A stretch of DNA of 64,000 nt from Sphingopyxis microcysteis. GTDB lineage: Bacteria; Pseudomonadota; Alphaproteobacteria; Sphingomonadales; Sphingomonadaceae. Position numbers and translations under genes: made by a program. Of the stretch, positions 37,625-46,760 are shown in pieces; position 1 is the first letter of the stretch, and every line of letters begins with the position of its first letter. Below the pieces are notes generated by a model. The model was not told the DNA's origin. It saw only the letters and a list, made by a program, of their open reading frames with translations, and searched no databases. Location of the stretch: positions 124,001 through 188,000 of the forward strand of contig NZ_JAANYY010000004.1 in NCBI RefSeq assembly GCF_012274265.1, read 5' to 3'.

Positions 37625-39205
37625 TCAGCGCCGGTCTTTGCCGTCGCGGGCGTCCTTCATCTTCTTGTAGATCTCGGCCATCTTGGTGCGCGCTTCGTCC
37701 AGATTTTTGGCGTCGATCGCGGCGATGACGGCCTGCAACGGATTTTCCTCGTCGCTGCTGTGCGACCCGAAAGCGATCGGGGCCAGCACGCTGCGCGCCA
37801 GGTCGCCCTTCTTTTCATCGATCAGCTGGCGTCCCAGCAGCAGGCGATAGGTGGGATCATAGGAGGCATAGGGAAACACTTCCTCCAGCGCGATGATCGC
37901 CGGTTCGGGAACCGCTTCGCCCGCGTCATAGAAGGATTGGTAATAAGCGATGGCGGGACGCGGATCCTTGGGGTCGATCCGCCGCGCCTTGACCAGATGC
38001 GGCCGCGCCGCGGCATAGGCCGCCTTGTCCTTTTCGCCCCGGCCCATCGCCACCATCGCCTTCCAATAATGCGCCAGCGGCGAATTGGCATCGACGGCGA
38101 TCGCGCGATCGGCGGCGGCGTCGGCAGCGTCGAAATTCTGGGCGTCGATTTCGGCTTCGGCCAGCGCCAGCTGGACGAACAGGCTTTCGGGATAGGGCGC
38201 CGCCTTGCTGCGCAGGTCGCTCGCGACGTCCTTCGCCTGCGACCGCGTCACCCCGCGGACCGACCGCATATGCGCCTGCATCACGGCCTCTTCGGCGGCG
38301 CTCATCCGGCGCATCGTGACGACCGGTTCGGCATAATTGGCGGGCTTGATGTCATAACCGAGGAACGGGCCGCTCTTGTACCGGCGCACCTCGCGTTGCA
38401 GCGCGTCGAGGTCGCCGAACGCATTTTTGGCGGCGGCGAGCGAATCCTCACCTCGATTGACCGCCGACAGATAGGTCTGGATCTGGCCTTTGCGCGCCGG
38501 ATGGAAATTGAGATAATGCGCGAGCAGCCAGCCAAAGCTGTACGACTGATAATATTCCAGCCCGTTGAGCTTGACCTTGGTGTCGAGCAGGCGCGTCAGC
38601 TTGGTGTCCGACAGCTGTTTGAGCATCTCGCCGCGATGCTGCGGCACGTCGCCGACGTGAAAGCTGCCGTCGGGATTGAAGCGGATCGTGCTGTACAGTT
38701 CCGCGAACCCTTCGGTGTACCAATGCGGATAGGCGGTGCTGAAATTGCTCAGCATGAAATGATGGGTATATTCGTGGAACAGCGTCGACCGGATGTCGAG
38801 CTGGGGGCCGCTGGTGTCGATGCCGCGCGACAAGGAGCGCTTCTCGCGCGCTGGAACGAACGAGGTCGGATTGCCGGCGCGGCCGAAATAGATGCCGCCG
38901 ATCCCGGCGCCCGATGCGTTGAGGATATAGCCGAGCCGGTCGGTGTCGCCGGTGCGATAGACTTTCAGGCGGTTGGCGTCGCCGACATCGGGGCCGGGGA
39001 CGGGCATGTTCTGCATCGTGCGCAGCGCATTGTCGAAGCGTTCAAGGTCGCGTGCGAACGCTTCGGCATCTTCGCGCTTGGTTTCGGAATAGATGATGAA
39101 ATGGCTGGTGCGCGCTTCCCACCATTCGGCGCGCGCCGTCGTGGCGGTCGCCGCCAGGGTCAGGGTCATGATCGTGCAGACGATCCGCGCGGCAATTTTC
39201 AACAT
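37625..39205 (-). CDS. Exported HExxH protein with TPR-like C-terminus, paralogue 2
   Basis: A 526-residue protein with a signal peptide (TLAATATTARA). Mature start WWEARTSHFIIYSE and HEYTHH with WYTEGFAELYS match the other two copies. It is the most divergent: the GYILNASGAGIGGIYFGRAG region and a longer TPR-like tail (DAADAAADRAIAVDANSPLAHYWKAM) differ. The catalytic His and Glu residues are conserved. It sits between the two more similar paralogues, 79 bases before paralogue 1. Confidence 0.82.
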   Translation of the reverse strand: MLKIAARIVCTIMTLTLAATATTARAEWWEARTSHFIIYSETKREDAEAFARDLERFDNALRTMQNMPVPGPDVGDANRLKVYRTGDTDRLGYILNASGAGIGGIYFGRAGNPTSFVPAREKRSLSRGIDTSGPQLDIRSTLFHEYTHHFMLSNFSTAYPHWYTEGFAELYSTIRFNPDGSFHVGDVPQHRGEMLKQLSDTKLTRLLDTKVKLNGLEYYQSYSFGWLLAHYLNFHPARKGQIQTYLSAVNRGEDSLAAAKNAFGDLDALQREVRRYKSGPFLGYDIKPANYAEPVVTMRRMSAAEEAVMQAHMRSVRGVTRSQAKDVASDLRSKAAPYPESLFVQLALAEAEIDAQNFDAADAAADRAIAVDANSPLAHYWKAMVAMGRGEKDKAAYAAARPHLVKARRIDPKDPRPAIAYYQSFYDAGEAVPEPAIIALEEVFPYASYDPTYRLLLGRQLIDEKKGDLARSVLAPIAFGSHSSDEENPLQAVIAAIDAKNLDEARTKMAEIYKKMKDARDGKDRR

Positions 39206-39260
39206 CACAGTCCCGTTCCTCTTTCCCCGTCGATCGATCCCCTGGCCGATCGCGGTTCGT

Positions 39261-40817
39261 TCAATCTTCGGTCGCGCCTGCATCGGCAGCGGTCACCGCG
39301 CTATCCTTGCCGCGATCGCGCATGGCCTCGATCTGGTCGAGCAGATTCTGTCCATTGCCACGATCGTGCGGGTCGAACGCGATCGTTTTGGCGAGGTTCG
39401 CCGCCGCGTCGATTTTGCCCGCATTGGCAAGGGCAAAGGCATGGTTCATGCGAATGGTGACATTTTCCGGCTCCAGCGAAAAAGCCTGCGCCAGTCCCTG
39501 CAACGCGATCGCGGGCGGGCGCTGTCCCTGGTCGACATAGGATTGGAAAAATTCGAAGAGCGGCAGCGGATCGTCGGGGTTGGTCCGGTTGGCGAGTGCA
39601 ATCGGTTTGCGCACGGCGCGCCAGGCCGCATCGCTATAATCGCCTTTCGTGTCCATCTCCTTCGCCAGCAGCCGCCCGAGCAGGACGTTGGCGCGGACAT
39701 GGTCGGCCTTTAGCGCCAGGGCTTTGTCGACCGCCGCGCGGGTCGCGGCCAGGTCGCGCTGATCGTCGTCCTTGTCCCATTCGCTGGCCGCCAGTTCGAA
39801 CCAGACCCCGGCGTCGCCGGGATGCTGTGTCGCCAGTTTCTGCAGGTCGGCGCTGATCTTGGTCAGGCGCTCCTGATCGCCGCCCGCGCTCAGCCGTGCC
39901 AGCCGCAGCGGCAGCAGCGCGTCTTCGGCCGCCGACAACGGGGTGATGCTGATCTCGCCTTCGACGACCATCGCCTTGTGGAGCAGCGTGTAGTTCAGGC
40001 GGCGATTGAGATAGGCGTTGAGGTCCTTGTCGAGCTTCGCAAGATCGCCGAACGCCGCCGCCGCGGCCTTGGCCGGATCGTCGCCGCGATTGATCGCCTG
40101 CATATAGGTCAGCAATTGCCCGGATCGCGCCGGTTCCGAATAAAGCATGTGGGTGAGCAGCCAGGCGCGGCCGTAATAGGCGTCCTGCTGCGCCGTCGTC
40201 TTCATCGCGGTCGGCCGTTCGGACAGCAGCCGTTCGGCAGGAATTTTCGGCAGCGCGAGCAGGCCATAGGCGCGGCTGTACACCGGCATGCCGACCGCGG
40301 GGCGGCCGTCTTTTTCGAAATCGACGGTGGACAGATATTCGGCGAAACCCTCGATAAACCAGGCCGGAAACGCCACCGGCATATATCGTTTCATGAAATG
40401 GTGGCTGTATTCGTGAAACAATATCTGCTGCGACGCCGGGGTGCCGCGCCCGGTGCTGCCGTCATCCTCGCGGTTCGACACCGCAAAGCTGCCGTCGGTG
40501 GTCACGCTGTAGAATCCGGCGGTTCCCGGCCCCAGCCGCCCGCCCGACAGGCGGTTGACGTCGGCCGCCTCGCGCAACAGGTAAATGGTCAGCCGATTGG
40601 GTTCGAACCCGCCGGGCACGTTGAAACGGTGGCGCAGTGTCGCGTCGAACAGCTGGAGGTTTTCGGCAAAGCGGCGCAGCGATTTTTCGTCGCCTTCGCT
40701 ATAGATGATGAAATTATTGGTGTCGGCGCGCAGCCAGCGCGCGGCTGCCGGCTGCGCCGCGCAGCAACAGATCAAGGCAATGGCGGCGCACCACCGCTTC
40801 ATCATGCCATTTGTCAT
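39261..40817 (-). CDS. Exported HExxH protein with TPR-like C-terminus, paralogue 3
   Basis: A 518-residue protein with a signal peptide (CAAIALICCCAAQPAAA). Mature start RWLRADTNNFIIYSE, HEYSHH and WFIEGFAEYLS are close to paralogue 1, as is the shared tail IAFDPHDRGNGQNLLDQIEAMRD. A GGGGGGA precedes the ATG at 40817. It is first of the tandem set, 55 bases upstream of paralogue 2. priA lies behind it, with 69 bases between. Confidence 0.82.
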   Translation of the reverse strand: MTNGMMKRWCAAIALICCCAAQPAAARWLRADTNNFIIYSEGDEKSLRRFAENLQLFDATLRHRFNVPGGFEPNRLTIYLLREAADVNRLSGGRLGPGTAGFYSVTTDGSFAVSNREDDGSTGRGTPASQQILFHEYSHHFMKRYMPVAFPAWFIEGFAEYLSTVDFEKDGRPAVGMPVYSRAYGLLALPKIPAERLLSERPTAMKTTAQQDAYYGRAWLLTHMLYSEPARSGQLLTYMQAINRGDDPAKAAAAAFGDLAKLDKDLNAYLNRRLNYTLLHKAMVVEGEISITPLSAAEDALLPLRLARLSAGGDQERLTKISADLQKLATQHPGDAGVWFELAASEWDKDDDQRDLAATRAAVDKALALKADHVRANVLLGRLLAKEMDTKGDYSDAAWRAVRKPIALANRTNPDDPLPLFEFFQSYVDQGQRPPAIALQGLAQAFSLEPENVTIRMNHAFALANAGKIDAAANLAKTIAFDPHDRGNGQNLLDQIEAMRDRGKDSAVTAADAGATED

Positions 40818-40886
40818 GCGATCCCCCCGGATTTTCGTTACCCGCCATGCTGCCAAGCCGGTCGCCGACTGTAAAGCCTTGTGCGG

Positions 40887-43055
40887 TCAGACGAAACTAT
40901 AGGGATCGATGTCGATCGCGAGCCGCGCCTTCGATGGCCAGTCGATGCTGTTCACCCAGTCGCGGATCGTGCCTTGCAGGTCGAAACTGCGCGGGGCGTG
41001 GAGCAAGAGGCGGAAGCGGTGGCGCCCGCGCAGCATCGCGAGCGGGGCGGGGGCGGGGCCATAGACGGCGAGGCCTTCAGCGACCGGCGCCTTGTCGCCG
41101 AGCCGCTTGGCGACGCCGCGCGCGACCTCGAGCTCTTCGGACGAAATGACGAGCGCGGCGAAGCGGCCATAGGGCGGCGCCCCCGCCTGTTTGCGTGCCG
41201 CGGCCTCGGCGGCATAGAAGCCGTCGCGATCGTTGGCGACGAGCGCAGCCATGACGGGGGCATCGGGCACGCGCGTCTGGATCAGCACCTCGCCGGGCTT
41301 GACCCCGCGCCCCGCGCGCCCCGCAACCTGCGCGATCTGCTGAAAGGTGCGCTCGGAGGCGCGCAAATCGCCGCCGTCGAGCCCGAGGTCGGCATCGACG
41401 ACGCCGACGAGCGTCAGGTTGGGGAAATGATAGCCCTTGGTGACGAGCTGGGTGCCGATGATGATGTCGACCAGCCCGCCCTCGACATTGTCGACGAATT
41501 CGGCGGCCTTTGCGGGCGACCATAAGGTGTCGCTGGTGACGATCGCGGTACGCGCTTCGGGGAAGCGCAGGGCGATCTCGTCGGCGACGCGCTCGACGCC
41601 GGGGCCGCAGGCGACGAGGCTGTCTTCATCCTCGCATTCGGGGCAGAGCCGCGGCGGCGGCATGACGTGGCCGCAATGGTGGCAGGCGAGACGGTGGACG
41701 AGGCGGTGCTCGACCATCCACGCGGTGCAATTGGGGCACTGGATGCGGTGGCCGCAGGTGCGGCAGAGGGTCAGCGGCGCAAAGCCGCGGCGGTTGAGGA
41801 ACAGCAGGCTCTGCTCGCCCTTGGCCAAGCGGTCGGCGAGCGCATCGACGAGCGGCGGGGCGAGCCAGCGGCCGCGGTCGGGCGGGTCTTGCCGCATGTC
41901 GATCGCGGCGAGGTCGGGCAAGGTGGCGCCGCCGAAGCGCGCGGGCAGCTCGATATGGCGATACCGCCCCGCCTCGACCATCGCGAGGCTTTCGAGCGCG
42001 GGCGTCGCGCTGGCGAGGATGACCGGCAGCCCTTCGAAATGCCCGCGCATCACCGCGACGTCGCGCGCATGATAATGGACGCCATCCTCCTGCTTGAAGC
42101 TCGTCTCATGCGCCTCGTCGACGACGATGACGCCGAGCTTGGCATAGGGCAGGAACAGCGCGGAGCGCGCGCCGACGACGATCCGGGCCTCGCCGCTGGC
42201 GATCGCGTGCCAGGCGCGGCGGCGCTCGGTCGAGCGCAGGCCCGAGTGCCACGCCACGGGCTCGCAGCCGAAGCGCGCCGCGAAGCGCGTCAGCATCGGT
42301 TCGGTGAGCGCGATTTCGGGGAGCAGGACGAGGGCTTGCTTGCCTGCGTCGATCGCGGCGGCGATCGCCTCCATATAGACTTCGGTCTTGCCCGATCCGG
42401 TGACCCCGTCGAGCAACAGCGTCTCGAACTTCGCGGCGGCGACCGCGGCGGTCAGCTGGGCGGCGGCGGCGGCCTGCTCGGCGGACAGGTCGGGCGGCGC
42501 GAACGCGGGATCGGGCCGCGGATAGGGCGCGTCGGCCGACACGGCGACGGCTTCGAGCGCGCCGGTGTTCACGAGGCCGCGGATCACCGCCTCACTGACC
42601 TCGGCCAGTGCGGCGAGCTCACGGACCGTCCCCTGCCGGTCGCCGATCGTTTCGAGCGCTACCGTCCGCTGCGGCGTCATGCGTTTGGGGATTTCGCCGG
42701 TGGCGCGATATTCGACGATCGGGCGCCGCGCATCGGCAAAGGCGACCCCGGGCAGCACCATGCGCAGCACCGATCCCGGCGGGCTCAGATAATAGTCGCT
42801 GGTCCATTCGACTAGCTTGCGCAGCGGCGTGGAAACCGGCGGCACCGGCACCACCTCGAACAAATTGCGCAGCCGATTGTCGCCGACGGGTTCGGGCGCG
42901 CCGAAGCTCTCATCCCCCCACACCACGCCGCCCATCCGCCGCGGCCCCAGCGGGGCGATGACGACGCTGCCGAGCGGCGCTTCGCTTTCGCGCGGGACGC
43001 GATAGTCGAGCGGGCCAAGGGCGGCGGTGAGGAGGAGGACGCGGGCGCGGGTCAT
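40887..43055 (-). CDS. priA: Primosomal protein N' (replication restart helicase)
   Basis: A 722-residue superfamily 2 helicase that reloads the replisome at stalled forks. N-terminal DNA-binding region, then Walker A GVTGSGKTE, DEAH box, GDGVHYHARDVAVMR and SATPALESL. The zinc-binding Cys pairs are CRTCGHRIQCPNC and CHHCGHVMPPPRLCPEC; further on GTQLVTKGYHFPNL and QIAQVAGRAGR motif VI. The start ATG 43055 fits the typical PriA N-terminus (RARVLLLTAALGPLDYRVP). Confidence 0.96.
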   Translation of the reverse strand: MTRARVLLLTAALGPLDYRVPRESEAPLGSVVIAPLGPRRMGGVVWGDESFGAPEPVGDNRLRNLFEVVPVPPVSTPLRKLVEWTSDYYLSPPGSVLRMVLPGVAFADARRPIVEYRATGEIPKRMTPQRTVALETIGDRQGTVRELAALAEVSEAVIRGLVNTGALEAVAVSADAPYPRPDPAFAPPDLSAEQAAAAAQLTAAVAAAKFETLLLDGVTGSGKTEVYMEAIAAAIDAGKQALVLLPEIALTEPMLTRFAARFGCEPVAWHSGLRSTERRRAWHAIASGEARIVVGARSALFLPYAKLGVIVVDEAHETSFKQEDGVHYHARDVAVMRGHFEGLPVILASATPALESLAMVEAGRYRHIELPARFGGATLPDLAAIDMRQDPPDRGRWLAPPLVDALADRLAKGEQSLLFLNRRGFAPLTLCRTCGHRIQCPNCTAWMVEHRLVHRLACHHCGHVMPPPRLCPECEDEDSLVACGPGVERVADEIALRFPEARTAIVTSDTLWSPAKAAEFVDNVEGGLVDIIIGTQLVTKGYHFPNLTLVGVVDADLGLDGGDLRASERTFQQIAQVAGRAGRGVKPGEVLIQTRVPDAPVMAALVANDRDGFYAAEAAARKQAGAPPYGRFAALVISSEELEVARGVAKRLGDKAPVAEGLAVYGPAPAPLAMLRGRHRFRLLLHAPRSFDLQGTIRDWVNSIDWPSKARLAIDIDPYSFV

Positions 43056-43109
43056 GGGTTGGGGAGGATATAGGGCGGCGGGTAAAATAGGAAAGCGCGC
43101 TTGCACACG

Positions 43110-43198
43110 GTCGCCCCCGCGAAGGCGGGGGCCGCCATCGGTCGGTGCGGCGCTGCTGAGCTAGGCCTCCAGCGGCCCCCGCCTTCGCGGGGGCGACG
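43110..43198. repeat. Palindromic repeat (CGTCGCCCCCGCGAAGGC family)
   Basis: Second copy of the element at 23333-23422: identical outer arms GTCGCCCCCGCGAAGGCGGG and its complement, with a different loop. It ends two bases before the stop of the PepSY gene and could serve as its terminator. Confidence 0.88.
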
Positions 43199-43199
43199 A

Positions 43200-44297
43200 T
43201 TAGGTCGGCGCCAGCGCCTTTTTCACCACCCGCTTCACCGGTTTCGGCCGCCGGAACCAGAAGCTCCACACGGCGAAACTACCGAGCATCGTCATCGCGA
43301 GGCCCGAGAGTGTCATCACGATGCGCCACGTCCAGCCGCCAACCTTCGACGCGTGGATCGGAAAGGCCATGTTGAACGCTTGCGCGCCGCCCGGCATCGT
43401 CAGCGCATCGCGCGCGCCCAGAACTTCGCCCGTCGCGGCGTCGAACCATAAGGTCGAGCGACCATTGGGCAGCCATTCGGCCTGCTGGCGCATCCGCAGC
43501 ATGATCGGGTCACCCGCCTTGCGCGGCAGGCTGAGGATACGGAATTCGGCGTCCGGAAAACGCTGCCGCGCGGCGGTCAGCATCGCGGTGTAGTCGGGCT
43601 TTTCGGCGAGCGCGCCGCCCGTGTATTTGGGTGGCTCGATGGCTTTGGCGGCCTCGGCGGGCGAGCCGAAGGGAGCGATCATCACCAACGCAAAGGGGCG
43701 GAAGATCATCATCGTGCCGGTAACGATCGAGATGAGGAGCAGCGGCGCGGCGATGATGCCAAGGTCGCGGTGGTGCATGACGATCGACGGGCGCGACATG
43801 CGTTTCGGCCACAGGCGGAGCTGAAAGGTTTTGCGCGTCCGCCACCAGAGGATCGCCCCGCTGATTACGAAGAAAAGCCCGGCAAGCCCCGCGATGCCGA
43901 TCACCCACTCGCCGCTGTCGCCCGCGAAAAGATGATGGTGGAAATCAAAGATCCAGAGCTCGGGCCGCTCCCACTGGCTGGTCCAGCGCGTGACGATTTC
44001 GCCCGACTGGCTGGCATAGGCGCCCGCGCCGTCGTTCCCTTGGCCACCGAAGCGCATCTGGTGCAGCCCGAAGCGGTCGTCGGCGAAAATGACGCCCTGC
44101 GCGCCCGGCATCGCCATCAGCTTTTCGGTGGTCGCGGCGACCGTCGCCAGGTCGCCGCGCAGCGGGTCGCCGGTCCCCGGCAAGCCGATCCACAGATGCT
44201 CGTAGAGCAGGATCGTCCCCGACAGGCCGAGCAGCGCGAGCACGAGGCCGATGAGGCCTCCCGTCCAGCGGTGTAGCGTGTCGAGCAATTTCATCAT
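43200..44297 (-). CDS. PepSY-associated membrane protein
   Basis: A 365-residue membrane protein with four segments and PepSY-type periplasmic domains. Starts MKLLDTLHRWTGGLIGLVLALLGLSGTILLYEH and has IFDFHHHLFAGDSGEWVIGIAGLAGLFFVISG and VMHHRDLGIIAAPLLL, which carry the conserved His residues. Such proteins reduce or help release iron from siderophores (FhuF/FoxB-like role), though this is inferred from position. It overlaps the TonB receptor upstream by one base (TGATG), so they form one operon. Confidence 0.88.
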   Translation of the reverse strand: MMKLLDTLHRWTGGLIGLVLALLGLSGTILLYEHLWIGLPGTGDPLRGDLATVAATTEKLMAMPGAQGVIFADDRFGLHQMRFGGQGNDGAGAYASQSGEIVTRWTSQWERPELWIFDFHHHLFAGDSGEWVIGIAGLAGLFFVISGAILWWRTRKTFQLRLWPKRMSRPSIVMHHRDLGIIAAPLLLISIVTGTMMIFRPFALVMIAPFGSPAEAAKAIEPPKYTGGALAEKPDYTAMLTAARQRFPDAEFRILSLPRKAGDPIMLRMRQQAEWLPNGRSTLWFDAATGEVLGARDALTMPGGAQAFNMAFPIHASKVGGWTWRIVMTLSGLAMTMLGSFAVWSFWFRRPKPVKRVVKKALAPT

Positions 44298-46486
44298 CAG
44301 AAGCGGTAATCCCAGCCCAGCGTGAAGGTGCGTCCGCGCCCGGCGAAATAGGACAGCTGATCGGTCGGCAGCCGCGTATCGCTCGAATAGTCGATATATT
44401 GCTTGTTGAAGAGATTCTGCACCGACAGGCTGATCCCGCCGATGCCGGTCTGGTAACGGACATTGGCGTCGGTCAGCGTGTAGCCGCCGAAGTCATTGTC
44501 GCCAAGCTTTAGCGGGCGCAGCGGGTTGGCGTCGTCGGCGGCGCGCGCCTTGCTGTCGAAGCGGCGATTGAAATAGACCTGCGTCTGGATGCGCGCCGAG
44601 AACGGCCCGCTGGCATAGCTGGCCGCGAGGTTCAGGCGGTCGGGCGAGATGTTCGACCCGTCGAGATCGCTGTCGACGATGCCGTCGGGCACCGCGTCGC
44701 TGTCGAACCGGCCGACCAGATGCGCGTAGCCGACGTTGAGCTTCAGCCCGTCGATCGGGGTCTGGACCCCGAGGTTGAGTTCGAGCCCCTGGATTTCGAC
44801 GCGGAGCCGCTGGACGTCGAAAATCCGGTCGGGACGGGCGATCAACAGCTGCCCCTTGTCGCTCGACGACCAGAAATAGGACGCGCTGGCGTCGAGCGGC
44901 CCGCGCTTGACCTCGAACCCGATCTCGCGGTTGTTCGAAACGACCGGCGAGATGTCGAGAAAATTGTCGATGTCGACCCCGGCGGTGCCGATCGACCGGG
45001 TGATGCGGCCGACATCGGGAACCGTGAAGCCCTCGGCATAGCTCGCATAGGCGCGGATGCCGTCGATCGGTTCGATGATGACGCCGCCGTTGATCAGTAT
45101 GTCGTCAAAGGTCGGCGACCCGCCCGCGACCGACACCCCGCCGCGCGGCGTCGTCGTGGTCGCCAGCGTCGTATAATCGTCGATCTTGATCTTCACATTT
45201 TCATAGCGCGCACCGCCCGCGACGCGGATCAGCCCGTCGAACAATTTGAGGTTCGCCTGCGCAAAGGGCGCGAGGCTGCGGAAATCGGTCGGCGGAACCC
45301 AGGTGCGCCCGGTCGCAATCAGCCGCTGTTCGGTGGTGTCCCACAGCGCGTCGAAACCCAGCGTCAGCGTCAGATCTTCGAACCCGGGAATGCCGCGCTC
45401 ATAGCTCAGCTTGCCGCCGAATTTGCGGCTGCGGTTCTGCGACTGGTCGAACAAGGTACCGATCGGGGCGATGCGGACGTCCTGAAAGGTCGCCTGCGTC
45501 GCGACTTCGCCGCCAAAGGTGTCGCGGCTGCGGTTGAAAAAGATCTGGCTGACGAAATTGCCGCCGCCCAGGTCGCTGTCGGTCAGGCTCAGGGCAATGC
45601 TTTCGGTGCGGTTCTGCGCCGACTTGCCCGGCGGATTGCCGCGCACCGCGCTGGTCGGCAGGCCGAGCGCGCGGTTGCCGGGGGTCGCGACATAATCGCC
45701 GTCGCCCTTCAATTCGAAGCGGCTGGCGATCAGGTCGATCCGCGCGCTGGGCGACAGTTCATAGCCAAAGCGCCCGAACAGCGAGAGCGTCTTGGAATCC
45801 TGCGTTTCGCCCTGCGTCAGGTTGAGCCCGATCGGGCGGCCCCTGGCGTCCGAGAACACGCCGCGGATTTCATAGGCGGCGCCGACGGTGGCGTCGAACG
45901 CCCCTGCCTTGTACTGGATCAGCCCCGCGAGCTTGCCGCCCATTCCGGCCTTGGAAAAATCATTGTCGGCGGTGCCCTGCACCAGCGCGCGGCCCGCCAG
46001 GCCTTCTTCGCTCGGCGCGCCGACGGTGACCTGGTTGACGATACCGCCGGTGCCGCCGATCCCCTGCAACGCGTTCGAGCCATAGATCAGCTCGACGCGA
46101 TCGACGAAGAAGCCGTCGATGGTAAAGCCGTCGCGGCTGCCGTCGCGGAGCGGGGTCGATTGCGGGATGCCGTTGATCGCATAGAGCGGCGAACGGCCGC
46201 GCAGCGTCTCGCCGGCGCCCGAGAGTTTCTGGCGCGTCGGCGAAAAGCTGGGGGTCAGGTTGGCGACCGCGTCGGTGACCGATCCCGCCATCGCGATCTG
46301 CTGGTCGAGCGCTTCCTTGTCGATCACGTCGATGGTCAGCGGCAGCGCGCTCGGCGGCAGGATGGTGCGGGCGGCGGTGACGATGATCGTGTCGTCGCTG
46401 GTGGCGGCGTCGGCGGCTTCCTCCGCCAGCGCCGGGGCAGAAAGCGCGGTGGAAGCCAATGCAGCGACGAGCAATTTGCGAATCAT
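44297..46486 (-). CDS. TonB-dependent siderophore-type receptor
   Basis: A 729-residue outer membrane receptor with a signal peptide (ALASTALSAPALA), TonB-box-like DDTIIVTAAR, plug with AGETLRGRSPLYAINGIPQST and GIGGTGGIVNQVTVGAPS, and C-terminal barrel ending in FTLGWDYRF. The pairing with a PepSY membrane protein suggests iron-siderophore uptake. No clear Fur box or riboswitch is seen in the 274-base upstream gap, which holds the repeat at 46573-46746. Confidence 0.92.
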   Translation of the reverse strand: MIRKLLVAALASTALSAPALAEEAADAATSDDTIIVTAARTILPPSALPLTIDVIDKEALDQQIAMAGSVTDAVANLTPSFSPTRQKLSGAGETLRGRSPLYAINGIPQSTPLRDGSRDGFTIDGFFVDRVELIYGSNALQGIGGTGGIVNQVTVGAPSEEGLAGRALVQGTADNDFSKAGMGGKLAGLIQYKAGAFDATVGAAYEIRGVFSDARGRPIGLNLTQGETQDSKTLSLFGRFGYELSPSARIDLIASRFELKGDGDYVATPGNRALGLPTSAVRGNPPGKSAQNRTESIALSLTDSDLGGGNFVSQIFFNRSRDTFGGEVATQATFQDVRIAPIGTLFDQSQNRSRKFGGKLSYERGIPGFEDLTLTLGFDALWDTTEQRLIATGRTWVPPTDFRSLAPFAQANLKLFDGLIRVAGGARYENVKIKIDDYTTLATTTTPRGGVSVAGGSPTFDDILINGGVIIEPIDGIRAYASYAEGFTVPDVGRITRSIGTAGVDIDNFLDISPVVSNNREIGFEVKRGPLDASASYFWSSSDKGQLLIARPDRIFDVQRLRVEIQGLELNLGVQTPIDGLKLNVGYAHLVGRFDSDAVPDGIVDSDLDGSNISPDRLNLAASYASGPFSARIQTQVYFNRRFDSKARAADDANPLRPLKLGDNDFGGYTLTDANVRYQTGIGGISLSVQNLFNKQYIDYSSDTRLPTDQLSYFAGRGRTFTLGWDYRF

Positions 46487-46572
46487 TCTTAACTCCTGTT
46501 CGGAGCGCCGCTAATGCGAAGGATTTGCAGATGCAAGGATAAAGGCGACTGTCAGAGGTGGAGATCGCGATT

Positions 46573-46746
46573 CCCTCCCCCTTGATGGGGGAGGCGCGAG
46601 ACTTGGCAGCTTGCTGCCTAGTCGCAGCGGTGGGGGTTTGCTCTCGGCCTGAAACGAAGGTGCATTGACGCACCAGCACCCTCATCCAACTTCGCCTAAT
46701 CGCTTCGCGATAAGGCTACGTATCCTTCTCCCATCAAGGGAGAAGG
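46573..46746. repeat. Palindromic repeat upstream of the patatin gene
   Basis: Composite element: CCCTCCCCCTTGATGGGGGAGG at the left and CTTCTCCCATCAAGGGAGAAGG at the right, with GCAGCTTGCTGCCTAGTCGC and CGCTTCGCGATAAGGC inside. The internal phrase is shared with 685-847. Confidence 0.75.
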
Positions 46747-46760
46747 AACTCTCCCCACAT

